Source of the DNA: Polytrichum commune
Lineage: Eukaryota; Streptophyta; Polytrichopsida; Polytrichales; Polytrichaceae
Length of the DNA: 64,000 bases
Reading direction: 5' to 3'
Assembly: GCA_950295325.1 (NCBI GenBank)
Contig: OX485806.1
Location: 30,938,001-31,002,000 of the forward strand
The position numbers and the translations under genes are program-made. Positions 36,364 to 48,725 of the stretch are shown here, piece after piece (within the stretch, counting starts at the first letter, position 1; every line of letters begins with the position of its first letter). The notes below the pieces were generated by a model, which made no database searches, was not told the DNA's origin, and was given only the letters and a program-made list of their open reading frames with translations.

Positions 36364-38438
36364 GCTTTCATAGCCACAACCAAGTCTAAGGGCCGGTTCA
36401 CAGTAGGAGTCGAGACTGATTTTGTGTGTCTAATTCATAAGGCTCTAATCCATGCAACTTTTGAAATCGATGCCAACTCCGTTACACCTCGGGTATGGTG
36501 AGGCCGATTTCTTCAAAGGATTTTTTTATTCGGAGAAGACACGAGTCGACAGAGTCCTGGAGCTCAAGCAGACGAGTGCACCATTCTTGGAAGGCCAATT
36601 CTTGACCAATTTTGAATTTGAATAGTAAATCATTTTTTGAAATATTAACGAATAAAATGATTTTTTTAATCAGATTATATTCGTTAATATGAGACTTTGG
36701 AAAGTCTCAAACTAAATGCAAATGGTTTAATATCTAGTTTAATTTCTTATTATGATGACATGTATTTGTGCCAAATTGGTTGGTGTCGTCCATACAAATC
36801 GCTTTATTAAGTCACATTGAATATATTTATGTGTTTTTCTTGTTCTTTGTTTGGAAACCACGTCCTTAAATAGTCTCAAAATCATGAAAAAGTCTCCAAT
36901 TACCGAATGTAATGATTATAATAAATTTTTTGAAACGTTACAGGTTGTTTGACTGATTGGAAATCTAAATGCCTTCCTCTTTTCTTCTATTCCCTTAGTG
37001 TAATGGCATGCATTCTTTGGCATGAAGGCCATTGGACAGGGTAGGATTGACCCTTGTTGTAGTCATATTTTAGTGAGTACTTGGGACCAACTTCAAGGCT
37101 AATAGGGGCTGAAATATCATTGAATCGGTGTCCAAGAAAATTTCATTTTGGCCTGTAAACAAGCCCTAAGGAAGCTACACATGTGAGCGGCCCCTATTCA
37201 ATACCAAACCTCCTCTCAATAGGAATTGACTGACAACAATAGACCTAACCCTTAAATGCTCACGCAACCCAAAATGGGATACCATCTAATACTCTAATGG
37301 GGTTTGAGGAGCGTGTGTATTTGAATAATGTTATGTATTTGGAAGGTGTATTGAGTATGCTTATGGATGATAAATAAATGAATAAAATGTACAATTGGTG
37401 ATGTCATAGGCATGATTGATGCTATGTTTCTTGTATTTTTGGGGAGCGATTTATGGAGAAGGAAGGTGTTGGCCAAATTTCAGTAGCGATTCTGTTCTTC
37501 ATTTGATTTTTGAAAAATAAGAAAGAAAAGATAGATAGATAGATAGATAGATAGTGAATTAGTGTGGTGCTTCAAAATTTGTGAGTTGATCCTTAGCTAT
37601 AATGTTTGGTGTGTGGTTTTTGGAAGTGCTAATCACTCTCAACCCAAGCAATGTAGGTATCATTTGTTCTATTGTGGCAACTAATGCAATGGAATTGATT
37701 TCCTTTTTAAAGTCCGGGAAGCCAAAAGGCTTATGACACTAAGAGTATCTCCAAATGGTGTCAAAGCTACTAATTCCTTAGAGTGGCAGAGCACGGTAGA
37801 CTTTGCTAGATAGAGCCTAATATCAACTTGATGATCCAATTGAGAGAGTAGCGTATCGTATGCAATTATGGTTTGTGACTTTATTTTTCGTTTAGGCTTT
37901 GTTTGTAGGTTCTATCGTATTGGGAGTTTGAAAATCAAATGGTTTACCTAATTACCTCACAATTATTCAGTCAAAATATAAATAAATAATATGTAATTTA
38001 CATCTGAATAAAATATTTTGTTGATTGTACAAAAAAAACCAACAAAGAGTTTGCTTTGTAAATTGTTTGCAAATTCCAATGCATTGTGGTGATTTTGGGC
38101 AACGCTTGCATTTATGTTTTGTTTTATATATTTGAAAGATGGATTTAAGTGTGATTCATTAGAGAAGGGAGAAACCTGTGTGAAGCAGACAAAGTAACCA
38201 ATTTATAAATTGTGTGATGTGATTTGAGCAGTGTAAATTATCTGTCATCTCGTTGCAGTGTGGTGAATGGTTATTACAGACTAGAGTAATGTGTAAACCA
38301 AACTGAAGAATTAAGTTTTGTGATATGATTTTGCACCACAGTATTATGTTAGTTCGTTGCACAGTTGTGGTGTCTAGTTGCTATGGACAAAGTTCTATGT
38401 GATGCTGACTGAAAAAACAAAGTTATAAGTTTTTTGTG
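36364..38438. other. 3' UTR of the O-FucT-like gene and spacer
   Basis: AT-rich spacer with a GATA microsatellite at about 37530-37553. No gene or recognisable element. The sequence just after the stop at 36361-36363 is probably 3' UTR. Confidence 0.4.
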
Positions 38439-38447
38439 ATCCAGAAG

Positions 38448-38486
38448 GGCGGACATTAAGTCCAACCCTACGAACTTCGTAGGGGT
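38448..38486 (+). repeat. Left terminal inverted repeat of the MULE
   Basis: It begins GGCGGACATTAAG and includes an internal palindrome CCCTACGAA-C-TTCGTAGGG, a possible transposase-binding site. It matches the reverse complement of 51401-51439 at 34 of the first 37 positions. Confidence 0.85.
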
Positions 38487-39020
38487 TAGATCTGACAATG
38501 CCAGACGCTGCCCACAGCCAAAACTCCAGATCTACCCGACGATGACGTCATCCTGCCCGACGAACAGAAAAATATCCATCCTGCACATTGTTTCAGGGTA
38601 ATTCATCCACTGAACGATGTTCTTCGCGCCAGCGCCATGCAATATCTCTCACTTGGTTTAGGGTCCCATATCACAGAGTTATGGCTCAACAAAACATGTT
38701 ATTCAAAGGTTGTTTTTTCAAATCTTGTTCTGCACGTCCTGCAGATCTATTTTCCCTAAAATATCGGATCTAGATCTAGGGTTTAGTCGCCTCCGATGAG
38801 CTTTGGTGTTCTTTCTCCACTGTTTTGCATGCTCTACAGAGTCTTATCGTGTCTTCACTGTTTTGTGTTTCCTCCATGTCTTTTCATCATTGTTGTCCTT
38901 TGTTCTTTGATTCACTTGAGATGTGTACTCCTTAGATGCCTTTCACTAATGGGTTGGTGCTGCGATTTGTAAAGGACCATCTCACGCTTGTTTAGAATTT
39001 TGCTTTTACTCCATCCTTCC

Positions 39021-42000
39021 ATGTCTATGGACTCATTTGGTGATCATTTAGTGAATGTCAATCATCCACTTCCCATGCCCCATGGAGGGCTCCAATCTTC
39101 ATGTTTTTCAGATGATGAACTTGCACAAACTGACCCTATAGTGTTTCATGCAAAACAAGCTGGTCTAATCAAGACATTGAGAGAGAGAGAGTGCAGATTC
39201 CTCCTTCGGGGTCATTTTGCATGGAGGACCTTGTATGGACTGACCACTTGACAAGTGGTAAGGGAAAATAAAAATCCTCTAAGCTTGCTATCATTTTTTG
39301 GGACAGATTGGACGATTTCATTAAGGGGGAACAACACCATCCTCATGCACCCTGCAAATACACCAAAGAAACTGTAAGGGTTAACTTGCCGAACTCTTTG
39401 AGGTCACCTCGTGCACATAGCCCTGCACTCTTTTTGAGGTAACCACTGTTCTCCTTGTTCTTCGTCTACATCTCTTATGAATAACTAAGTTACTCAAGGT
39501 TTGTTACAATCCAGAATGAGTATTTTGATTATACAGCAAAAACTTAGTGCAAATCTTGACGTATCTTCAGGTCCTTCATATATATTATGTTTTCTAGTAA
39601 GTGTTTTCCAGGTGTCCTGCACATATTGCATGTACTTGTAAATAATTTTCCCATTCACTTCATGCTATTCATTGTTCTTCTTGTGTAGGATGGTTTTTTA
39701 TAAGAACTCATCATTTGACACCAATGTTGCAAAAATAATTCGATAATAACAGTTTTCCCTTGGCATATCAGATTTAGGTGTAACTTTGGTCCAGAGGACA
39801 AGTCTGCAATAGTGCCCCATGATATGCAAGCATTATTGAGATCAATCCAAAAGAAAAGAAAGAACAAGGTGGAGCAGAGGAAAAAAAAAAGGTAAGAAGG
39901 TTGTACCTGACTATGACGCCTTCCCGACCAACAAATTGATCCGTCCAAAGTGCACACGCATTGGCAAAACTCTCAAGTTGGAAATTCTGTGAAGGATGTA
40001 AGCATTGCGTTGTGGCAAAGAAGCCATATCTAGACCACTCTTTGTGTTTGTTGATATACGAAAACACATAACACTTGAATGCACAAGGTGAACATTGTCA
40101 TGGCTCCATGGTTGGTGGTGCTCGCTATGCACTCGGATCCGGATTATATGAGGAATTGAAATTGAAGATTGCTCAATTACATGCATTTGGTCTATCACCA
40201 TCACAAATTATGCAACAACACACTGCTCTTAGGGGGGGTAGTCATTGGTTGGAGTAGCAATATATGTGTGAACAAATGATAGGGTATTTTAAAAACATGG
40301 GGGCTAAAAATTATAAATGGACTTCAGAGTAATACAGGGTATCAAACATGGCACTGGACATCTTTAAAGTACTATAGGGTATGGAATAATAGGTAATTTG
40401 GAATTATAAGTAATGCAAACCATTTTTCTATTAACCCAAAGTAGAAATTTACATAATGATAGCATGTGAAAAAAAGAAGAGAATTGAAAGTAATACCCCC
40501 CTATAAAATAGTGGTTGTTCGCACCTATATCCTTAACTTTTTAACACACTGTCCCCCCCCCCCCCCCCGAGACACTGCTGAAGTACGAGAACTAACGATC
40601 TCCAATGGTGTTGTCACCCGAGACACATTCCTGTTACCCAATGATATAAGAAACATTTGTCGTAAAAGAGCCGAAGATCTTTGGGAGAATCATCCCTCCG
40701 ATCCCATGAGTGTTCGCATGTGCACAATGGAGAAACCAGGAGCACTCCTTAATGGACCTCAATTCACAAGTACAAGAAGACTCACCTTTCACCTTGGGCA
40801 TCCAAACTGAATGGCAACTACAGATGATGGCCAAGTTTGGCCACAACAAAGCTCTGTCACTTGATGCCACATTTGGGACTTCACAAACAAGGGTGAGCCA
40901 TGATTCTTTGTCCTTCATTGTCCTTCAACGTCGTTCGCACTTGGTCATGTATGCAGAACCATATTCATGTGAGTCACATCATTTCCATACTTGCATGAAC
41001 ACATTTTGTAATGCATTTACTTATGTAATCTTTACAATATCCACTATATACAGTTATGGTTTTCGACGATTGGAGGAATGGAATCCCTGTTGCTTTCTTC
41101 ATCATTTCACGAACACGTGAACAAGATCTTTACCCTGTTCTACAAGCTTTGCACCGTAGACTTCAAACGATTGCGGACAATTGGAGCCCCTCCGCCATTA
41201 TTGTTAACAACGCCCAAGCTGAGATTAACACCATAAGGTTATTCATAGTGCCCCACTTAAAATTTGATAAATTGCCACATATGTTATTCAATTGTGCATA
41301 CCTGTTTTTTGTCCTTGGTCTTCATTGTCTTGCATCTTGATTGTTGTTCCACTTGTGCAGCCTTGTATGGCCCAGTGCCAGAATATTTTTGTGCCTTTGG
41401 CATGTCCGCAAAGCTTGGGCTGAGAATGCAGTCAAGAAAATCAATGTTGTTGCAGAACGCACCATTGTTCTTCAATTGCTTGGGGATGTTATGTACGGTA
41501 ACGGGTGCGGCGTTGATGATGACCCTCTTGATTGGGCGCTCATGCAGCTCGATATGATTGCCAACTCGCATCCTAGGGCGACCACATTCATGAGGTACAT
41601 CAAGGATGTATGGAGGCCCAAAACATCAATGTGGTGTGTTGGGGCCCGACGGATACCCCATGCAGGTCAGAACACAAATACGGCCATTGAAACCTATCAC
41701 TCCAACCTGAACATTCTACACTCAGCAAAAGAAAGGTTTGTGGGTAGACGAATGGATTGGCTGATTTATCATCTGACGGGTGATGTTCTAACACACTACT
41801 GGTACACTGTTCAATGCAAAACATTTGGATTTGTGCGCAACATGAAACAAAAGTTCATTGTTGTATTTGCAATTATAAGGGCTAACGAAATACTTGATAC
41901 AAACGTCTTAATCTGCATGGATGAGGGCGTTGCATATGTTGCATCTGTGAACAACAAGCCAAAGGTCTGGACCATCCATGTGCCAGACTCTGAATGGGCA

Positions 42001-42660
42001 CAATGCAATTGCCCAGTCGCAAAGGAGGGTATGATATGTAAACACACTGTAAAAGTATTCAAGATGCTCCACCCCAACGTCGATGATGGTATCATGGTTC
42101 TTGAAGCAGGTACAAAACACGGTGTGGACAGTGCAACTCCAATGTCTCAATCCTTCACGAACATGTCCCAACACTCCACTCACATCCATGTTGCCTCAGA
42201 CGCTTCTACAACCGCCAATGTTGACAATGTTATGCAGGACACAAATATCCCTGTGGGCAGCTCAGTTGTACACAGAACATGTGGCCCTACAAGTACAATC
42301 CCAACAACACAGGACCAGTTTTGCACGTTATCGCCAATTGTAGATGGTGAGGCCTCCAACACTATAATTCCTCCCCAAACCAGTTCTTCTCATACTGCAA
42401 TTGCCACAACATCAGTTCACATATACAAATTTCTAGCCAAAAAGGTTGCAGAATATCCTATTTTGCAAGATTACTTGCTTGCAGATTTAAAGTTCATCAG
42501 AGGGAAGCAAGAACAACTAATATCACGCGGCATCGCTACAATGCAAGTCAGTCCCACAAGTTTTTCTTTTTCGGAAAGAAGTGGGGATAATTCCTTGAAG
42601 CGACATCGCAGTTTTTTGGAATCCCCATTGGCTAGGAAAAAAAAATCCAAGAACTCCTAA
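39021..42660 (+). pseudogene. MULE transposase (MURA type, SWIM finger), damaged
   Basis: Conserved pieces run in order. An N-terminal region reads LAIIFWDRLDDFIKGEQHHP and then DYDAFPTNKLIRPKCTR. A recognition segment reads NAQGEHCHGSMVGGARYALG. The DDE core has LDATFGTSQTR, FDDWRNGIPVAFF and IFLCLWHVRKAW, with TNTAIETYHSNLN carrying the likely catalytic Glu. A SWIM zinc finger is present, with CNCPVAKEGMICKH as its core. Introns such as 41237-41360 keep frame. The second catalytic Asp, expected in a VDDAQAEIN-like block, reads VNNAQAEIN here. Damage includes a stop at about 39273, a lost base at about 39989, a stop near 40069, a frame change in the A-run near 39890, a deletion near 40735 and the 344-bp insertion at 40228-40571. 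The last 439 codons (41341-42660) are open. The protein would not be made whole. Confidence 0.8.
40228..40571. mobile_element. 344-bp insertion with 8-bp duplication (hAT-like MITE) in the transposase
   Basis: ACACTGCT flanks it on both sides (40220-40227 and 40572-40579), and the transposase reading QQHTA|EVRELT continues across once one copy is removed. The ends are short inverted repeats with long G/C runs (CTTAGGGGGGG and the complement of a 17-C run). The inside is AT-rich and non-coding. An 8-bp duplication fits hAT-type MITEs, but the ends are not the usual CAGGG. Confidence 0.6.
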
Positions 42661-43338
42661 TATGGGTGCTGCAAATTACATATGTGTCATTCAAAAATTC
42701 AAAAGGCAATCTATTGCATGTACTATTTAAATTACCTGCGTTATTTGTCGATGGCATCCGCTTGTTACATCTTCGTGTGCATATTTATGTCCATATGCCC
42801 TCCCAATATCCGTATAGGATCTCTGAGGCCTAAACCCTAAAAACAATATGTTGTAGAACAGCTGACATAGGCTGCTGAAGAACATCTCAAATACTGATAC
42901 ACATTGGAAAAAAAACTTACAAAATAATAATAACTATCTAAATATTGAGGCATATTGAATAATATAATACTTATAACTTACAAGGACAATTGAAATACAA
43001 AGACATAATGAAGAACATAAAATTTACACTTTGAAGAACATAGCCTACAAACACTAACGACCACTGAGGTACAAAATAATACATATAAGACCTACACAAT
43101 TGAAGAACACTTCTATATTAATGCAAAACAAAAGTATATGGCTTATACTCTTTTAAGATAACCCAGTACTATAGTGAATTACATGTGCAGATCTTACAAT
43201 TTTCCGTCTTAAAAAAAATGCAATCCATACAAATGCCTTATATGATTGAACATTCAAAATCATCCAAGCTTTGATAACCTTGAAGCACTGCCAAAACCAT
43301 ATTGGTGTACACCAAAATATAAGCATTTTATACTCAAA
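42661..43338. other. Convergent spacer inside the MULE
   Basis: AT-rich, non-coding sequence between the ends of the transposase (+) and the Ulp1-like gene (-). CCTAAACCCTAAAAAC occurs near 42831. It probably holds both 3' UTRs. Confidence 0.4.
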
Positions 43339-46300
43339 TCACTTTCTACATTCAACCTTCTTCCTAGGTCTATGACTTCGTCTCGATTGTATTTGTATGT
43401 TGCTCGACCAATGTTCTGACTCCCTCATCACAACCTTGACGTTCCACTCCATCTTCTTCAGTATCCCAGATTGGACTACCCTAATCAACGCATTCCTTAT
43501 AACAGTCCTTGTTCGTGTTGCCTCGGTCTTGCTGTAGTTCAATGTTAAACCCTGCAGAATACCAATATTATTAAAAAAAATGAATATAACAAAAGTCCAA
43601 AATCTTATGTTCTTCAGGTTGCCTAGTATGTAATGTTTTTAATTATACCCTATCTTGAAATGAAAGTTGGTCTATGCCTTATTTATCTCATTCAATATAT
43701 TAGGTTTATGTCTCAACGCTTTTCAAACTCCAAAATATTCTTCAACATATAATAACCGCAAGCCCAACCCGAATTTTGTTGGGGTACTCGTACTTGTATC
43801 CACGAGTATGGAGACTGTGCCTCAGCCCACATCTCAGAATCATCATTATATTATTTCCTTGCACACCACAGTTTTGTAAAGAGGACACATTTTTCGGGTC
43901 TACGTGGAGCCCAGCAGTGACCATTGAATCAAAGTAGAAATACCCATAGTCCCCTAACACGTAAACGCTCCAATGTTTCCCACAAGAAAAAAGAATTATA
44001 AGTGTTGTGATGTCTAAGTCCGGCAGCTCGCCGTATTTGTTATGTATAAAATCTACAAAATCCTCTAAACCATCCCTCCCCGCCTCTTCCACACTCTGCA
44101 TTAAAATGGTAGGAATATATGGCAGGGTCATGTAACACTTAATATCCTCTAACTGTAGATTCAACCACAACCTTATCCATTCCAACATAAAAAAAGATAA
44201 CTCCCCGTATCTGTGCGCAAATGGAAGCATATGTGTCTTCCATTGGAGACACACATTTTCGCTACGATACAAAAAAGCTATGCGTGACAGCATTTTTCCA
44301 CTTGCGTCGGCGACGATAGTGTCGACTAGTTCTTCAAGTCTACATAATAATAATAAAAATAAAAATTTAAGTTAGTCAACTAGAACAAATCCTACATGCA
44401 ATAAACTTCAAAGTTCATGTTATATAGTATAAATAGAAAAATTGAAGAACTCGCGTGTCATCTGACTTGTGTGTGGTTTTTCCCAACACGTCGTCCAATG
44501 CTAGATCCTTCTTTATCGCACGTTGTGCCGTATTCCCTCCCATCTCTAGATGTTGTTTTAGGATCTCTAATGCTAACGAGGAAGTTGAAGGCTCTGAATC
44601 TAGATCACTAGATACAGCGACAACTGCATCCTGTTCTACATCATCTTTTGTTGGTTCTACACAATGTTCAATGTTTGTGTCCTTCATATCCTTCACTTGA
44701 TTGTGAAGAACATCTTCCATGTTCTTCACACAATCACTTTAAGTCCTACAAAAGCATGACCCAAGTTACATAACTTAATATAAAATAGTGGAATTACCTG
44801 GATTGCTAAATAAAATTCAATAAATGAACTAAAAATAATACAGGGGTTGTTACAAACATTTCTGGAATGGCGTCAAGTTCTCTTATCAATTGCGTGATGG
44901 TCAATTTTTGCGTTCCTAAGCCATCAACTTCGTCAAGCTGTATTTGGGAAGGCAAGGACACCGCTTCAATGTCGTCAAGGCCAAGGGTCTAACTAATATC
45001 ATTTTCAAAATGATTGAATACTACATCTGCATTTATGCCTTTGTAAAGAATTTTCCTTACAAAGCCTACATCCGCTACGATATCATCTGCTGGATCCTCT
45101 AGCTCCATGGCCACATACATCAGCCGTAATTGGGTTAACATTAATACTTTTAGAGTCTCTATGAGCTGTTGTTTGCGTTGATAAACACACTTGCACTTCT
45201 TTTGCAAATCTCCCAACAGAACAAAGCCAATGTCAATGTCTTCATGAAAAATTAGCTTAGAACACATAATTTGTATAAGAAACAAAAATAACGTCAGTGA
45301 TTGCATTGATGGTTGAACAAATACATTAAAGAGCTATAATTTAATTTCAATATATTAGATTATTTACCTCTTCACATTTCTCTTGTGACTTGTCTTTAGG
45401 TGTATAACAACTCTTCGGTGTATCACATATCCACAAGTTCAGTTGTATGATACATGCGCAACATGTCTGCAATGGCCATGTGCGCTAACTTGCCAAGAAA
45501 TGACTAGATCTTATTTATTACAACTTATTGTTTCGATGGCTCGCAGCCCAGCAACGCGAGAACGTCATTGCGAAGAGTTGTAAATTTTTCTGCAGCATCA
45601 GATATGCATGGAAAATATAAATCTCCCACTAATAGTAAGTTCTGCACAACATTCGTTAAGGACCCATAACGGTCTTATGACTGTACAAGATCAAAAAAAG
45701 ATTGTACACTTAAATCCGTGGTTGGATGGGCGAGTGGACGTTTTTGGCCTTCAAATGTCCGCATTAATTACAAAATAGCTCTTAGAATATCAGGGCATTC
45801 ATTATCCAATGAAAGTGCATTAATATTTACCGTCTGCAAAAGCGCATTGAACATGTCCGCCCATTCTTGCTCGGTGTGCTCCCAAGGACCGGAAGTGTAG
45901 TTTCTTAGACGTCATTTCTTGAATATTTGAAACAATGGCGACCAACTCCACTTCAATGCCTTTTGACATGCTTTCTCGGTCAAATCAAATTTTCTGAGCT
46001 CGTTTTGTACATGATTTCGGCGGAAATCCTTAAAACTCAGAGCTGCGGCCGCAACCTTCGCCTTATACTCCCTCTGTGCTATCCGATAGAGAAGGTAGTC
46101 CTTCAAGTTCTTCAGCTCTTCATACCGTTGTACATGAGTGTTACACTTGAAATACATGACATGGGCTTTTATTTTCTCTATGAGTTCATCGTGTACAATT
46201 GAATGCGATGTGTTCTGCAAATCTTGAAACATTACATACATATCAGTGAAGAACGTACATTCGTCTATTGAAGATTGGTGAATATTATGTTAAAGAACAA

Positions 46301-48002
46301 ACATCAAAATACATGAAAGATATATAAAGATACATGAAATATGAAACTAATTGAACAACCAACCTACCAACCAATAGAGCAACCAACATTAAATAAATAG
46401 GTAGCAATGTAGGTTGAAGGACACACATGTGTGTTGTCATACAAATATCACTGTCCAAACGCGTTGCCCATATGTTGGCCAATTGTCCCATCCTCCAACT
46501 GTTGGTGAAGGTATTGCATACAAGGGTTATTGATCGTCAACAAGTTCCTTCGCCACCCACGTATCACATGTCATAATAATGAGAATGTATAACCCATTGA
46601 TATCCACTTGAGGTGAAGGAACTTCAATGTCCCTGGTCTAATAAAAAAGTTGTGTGGCATTGCTTCAAGCTTGTTCTTCAACTTCTTCGCGTGACAAGGT
46701 GAAAGAAGGAGGTTGAAGGACACGAACGTGGCTTACCACACGAAACTCGGCCTCTGCAGTGGATGGAATAACGGTAGGTGAGTTCGAAGAACGCTCCTTA
46801 ATGCTAGAACAAGCCTCACTATGCGAAGTGAATGGAGCAACATCTTCCACGCATGACACAAGTTTGGGTTGAGGAGGCCGAGTGGCCTTCATCTTACACC
46901 GAGAGGGTAGAGGTGACATTAAAAATTTGGACACATCCCTCGTTGCCAAGGCGCGTGGCAACGGAACCTTGTTCTTCGACGGCGGACGAAGGTGCACTGG
47001 AGGACGTGTTGTGTCCTTCAATTTTTGGAACCGTTTTTTCCGAGGTGGCTCATGTTCTGCATGATTCATTAGCAGGGTGCGCTTCCTAGAAGGTTGAACA
47101 TCTAGGTCAAGAGGGGGTGGTATATCCTTGTGCGATGCAACACTTGAATGTGGGGGAGAAGAAACCTTGCCATACTTGGTAGCAATCCGTGATTTCTCAC
47201 CATGCTCACCGGGTTCTCAAGTTGGATACATCTTGAGAGGTTTATCTCCTTTATACACCTTGCAGAGGTTAAACATCCTATGATAAGAGACTATGTTTTT
47301 ATCCTTATGCGATGTTTTACAGTGAATGCAATGAAATGGATACATGTTGTTCGCCATTTTAACCTTTAACCGGGATTGCCAATATGCTTCTAGTACAACA
47401 TGCTCGTATTCACCTTCTTCAAACAGCACTGCACAATCCTTCCAATTTTGCTTCATAGTACATCGATAGACCCTGGATTTTCCATCATCCCCTACGAGAA
47501 CCTGCCCCCCCCCCCCCCCCAACGCACAATGGCATCAACTCAATAGCATTTCCTAATGGACCAAAAGGAGGAAATTTTAAGTGGAATTTAAAGAATGAAT
47601 ATTTGCAGTGTAAAACATTGCAGAACAACGTGATACACAGGATATTAAGATATTGAAAAATGATATCAAGTGCAAAACTATGAAGGACACCAAAAATTCA
47701 AAGAAGAATCAAATATTTAGAGAAAGGTGGAGGACACTTGAACTAACCCCATCTTGCCAGCCACTCTTGCCATGGATGCACAAATCAACAAACTTTTGCC
47801 TACCCAACCAGGATATCATTCGATCATCCTCCAAGACATGCAAGTTCGCACGTAGAGCCTCAGGTACAAGAGTAGCCGTCGTCCAAGGAAGTGTCACTCT
47901 GGGGGTAGATTTTGTTTCCACGATTGTACGCCGTAGAACCGATAAAGAGAGGTTTGGGGATGTTGACATTCCTAGCACCCGAGAAACAGAGGTTGTGAAC
48001 AT
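43339..48002 (-). pseudogene. Ulp1-like cysteine protease gene of the MULE
   Basis: Minus-strand coding blocks lie at about 47746-48002, 47217-47505, 46665-47069, 45912-46241, 44989-45306, 44415-44729, 43742-44293 and 43339-43553. The first junction is clear: SGWQDG|VLVGDDGKSRVY, with donor GGG|GTTAGT and acceptor GGGCAG|GTT. Before the protease are a Cys/His patch (CIHCKTSHKDKNIVSYHRMFNLC), a basic Pro-rich stretch and helical segments. The protease part has the catalytic order His (SCGKHWSVYVL), Asp (YFYFDSM) and Gln-Cys (PQQNSGWACGYYML). The tail is basic and could be a nuclear signal. Ulp1 enzymes cleave SUMO-like proteins. Between Asp and Cys the frame changes near 43850, so this copy is probably inactive unless an intron lies there. 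Several exon joins are inferred only. Confidence 0.65.
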
Positions 48003-48559
48003 ATATACACACCATTACTGTTGGTCCCTGATCCCTAAATTCTAAATCAAAAAGATCTACAAATCAAGTTATAAGCTCAGCGATGAAACGGTTACCTAAA
48101 CATGGACTCTTCAACTGCTGCAAGTGTTTTGAGGATTTGGAATTTGCAAGGCTAGATGGAGGGCTTCCAAATGCTCCATGTTCTCTGATATGTCAAGCGT
48201 AGAACAACAAAACAGGCAGGATTAGGTAATATTATTGTGTTTATGTCCTTGAAGTGCTGAAAACTTTCAGTAGTGTGTAGCATAGAGATGAGAAGCTTTG
48301 GAAAATTATGACCCAAAGTACAAGGGAGGGTTTTTCAAGATTGAAGGAGAAGAAGAGAAAAACATGCTTTACGTTGGACTGACTTTAGCAGGGGAAAAAA
48401 CTCTCTGAAGCTGAATGAAATGAAAGAATGAATAAATGAAAGAAGATTACGGCAACCGGCGCTAAACTTTCAATAGCGTATTGAGCCATGAGAAAAATCT
48501 AAGAGAGTTGGTGGTACACTTGCTTAACAAAAATGAAAGATTTGAGTAAACAAGGAGAC
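48003..48559. other. MULE interior, possible 5' side of the Ulp1-like gene
   Basis: No firm gene. It probably contains the leader or first exon of the minus-strand gene. A short plus-strand Cys-rich reading near 48105-48200 has no known match. Confidence 0.3.
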
Positions 48560-48725
48560 TGGATTAGTATTACCGCTCCTTCACGAAATGGTGTAACCTC
48601 CACACAGGCCGGGTCTTCAAAAGCCGCGTGGCCAAGTCCGGGTTCTTCTTCCCTCTCGCCTTTACAATCTTCCGATCCTCTCGTACGCTTTCAGCTCCCT
48701 GCTCCTACACCTGAAGAAATTTCAA
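48560..48725 (-). pseudogene. Captured pescadillo fragment, diverged copy
   Basis: The minus strand reads ELKAYER, then in another frame KARGKKNPDLATRLLKTRPVW followed by RLHHFVKER and a stop. It parallels the better copy at 49887-50165 (RLLKNRPVWRF-NHFVKERYPSF), so it is a second, more decayed piece of the same host exon. The two copies also match at DNA level (CCTCCACACAGGCCGG). No function is expected. Confidence 0.55.

Noticed and set aside
37294-37476. Short minus-strand frame in the spacer after the O-FucT-like gene
   Set aside because: Short, AT-rich, no motif and no neighbouring exons.
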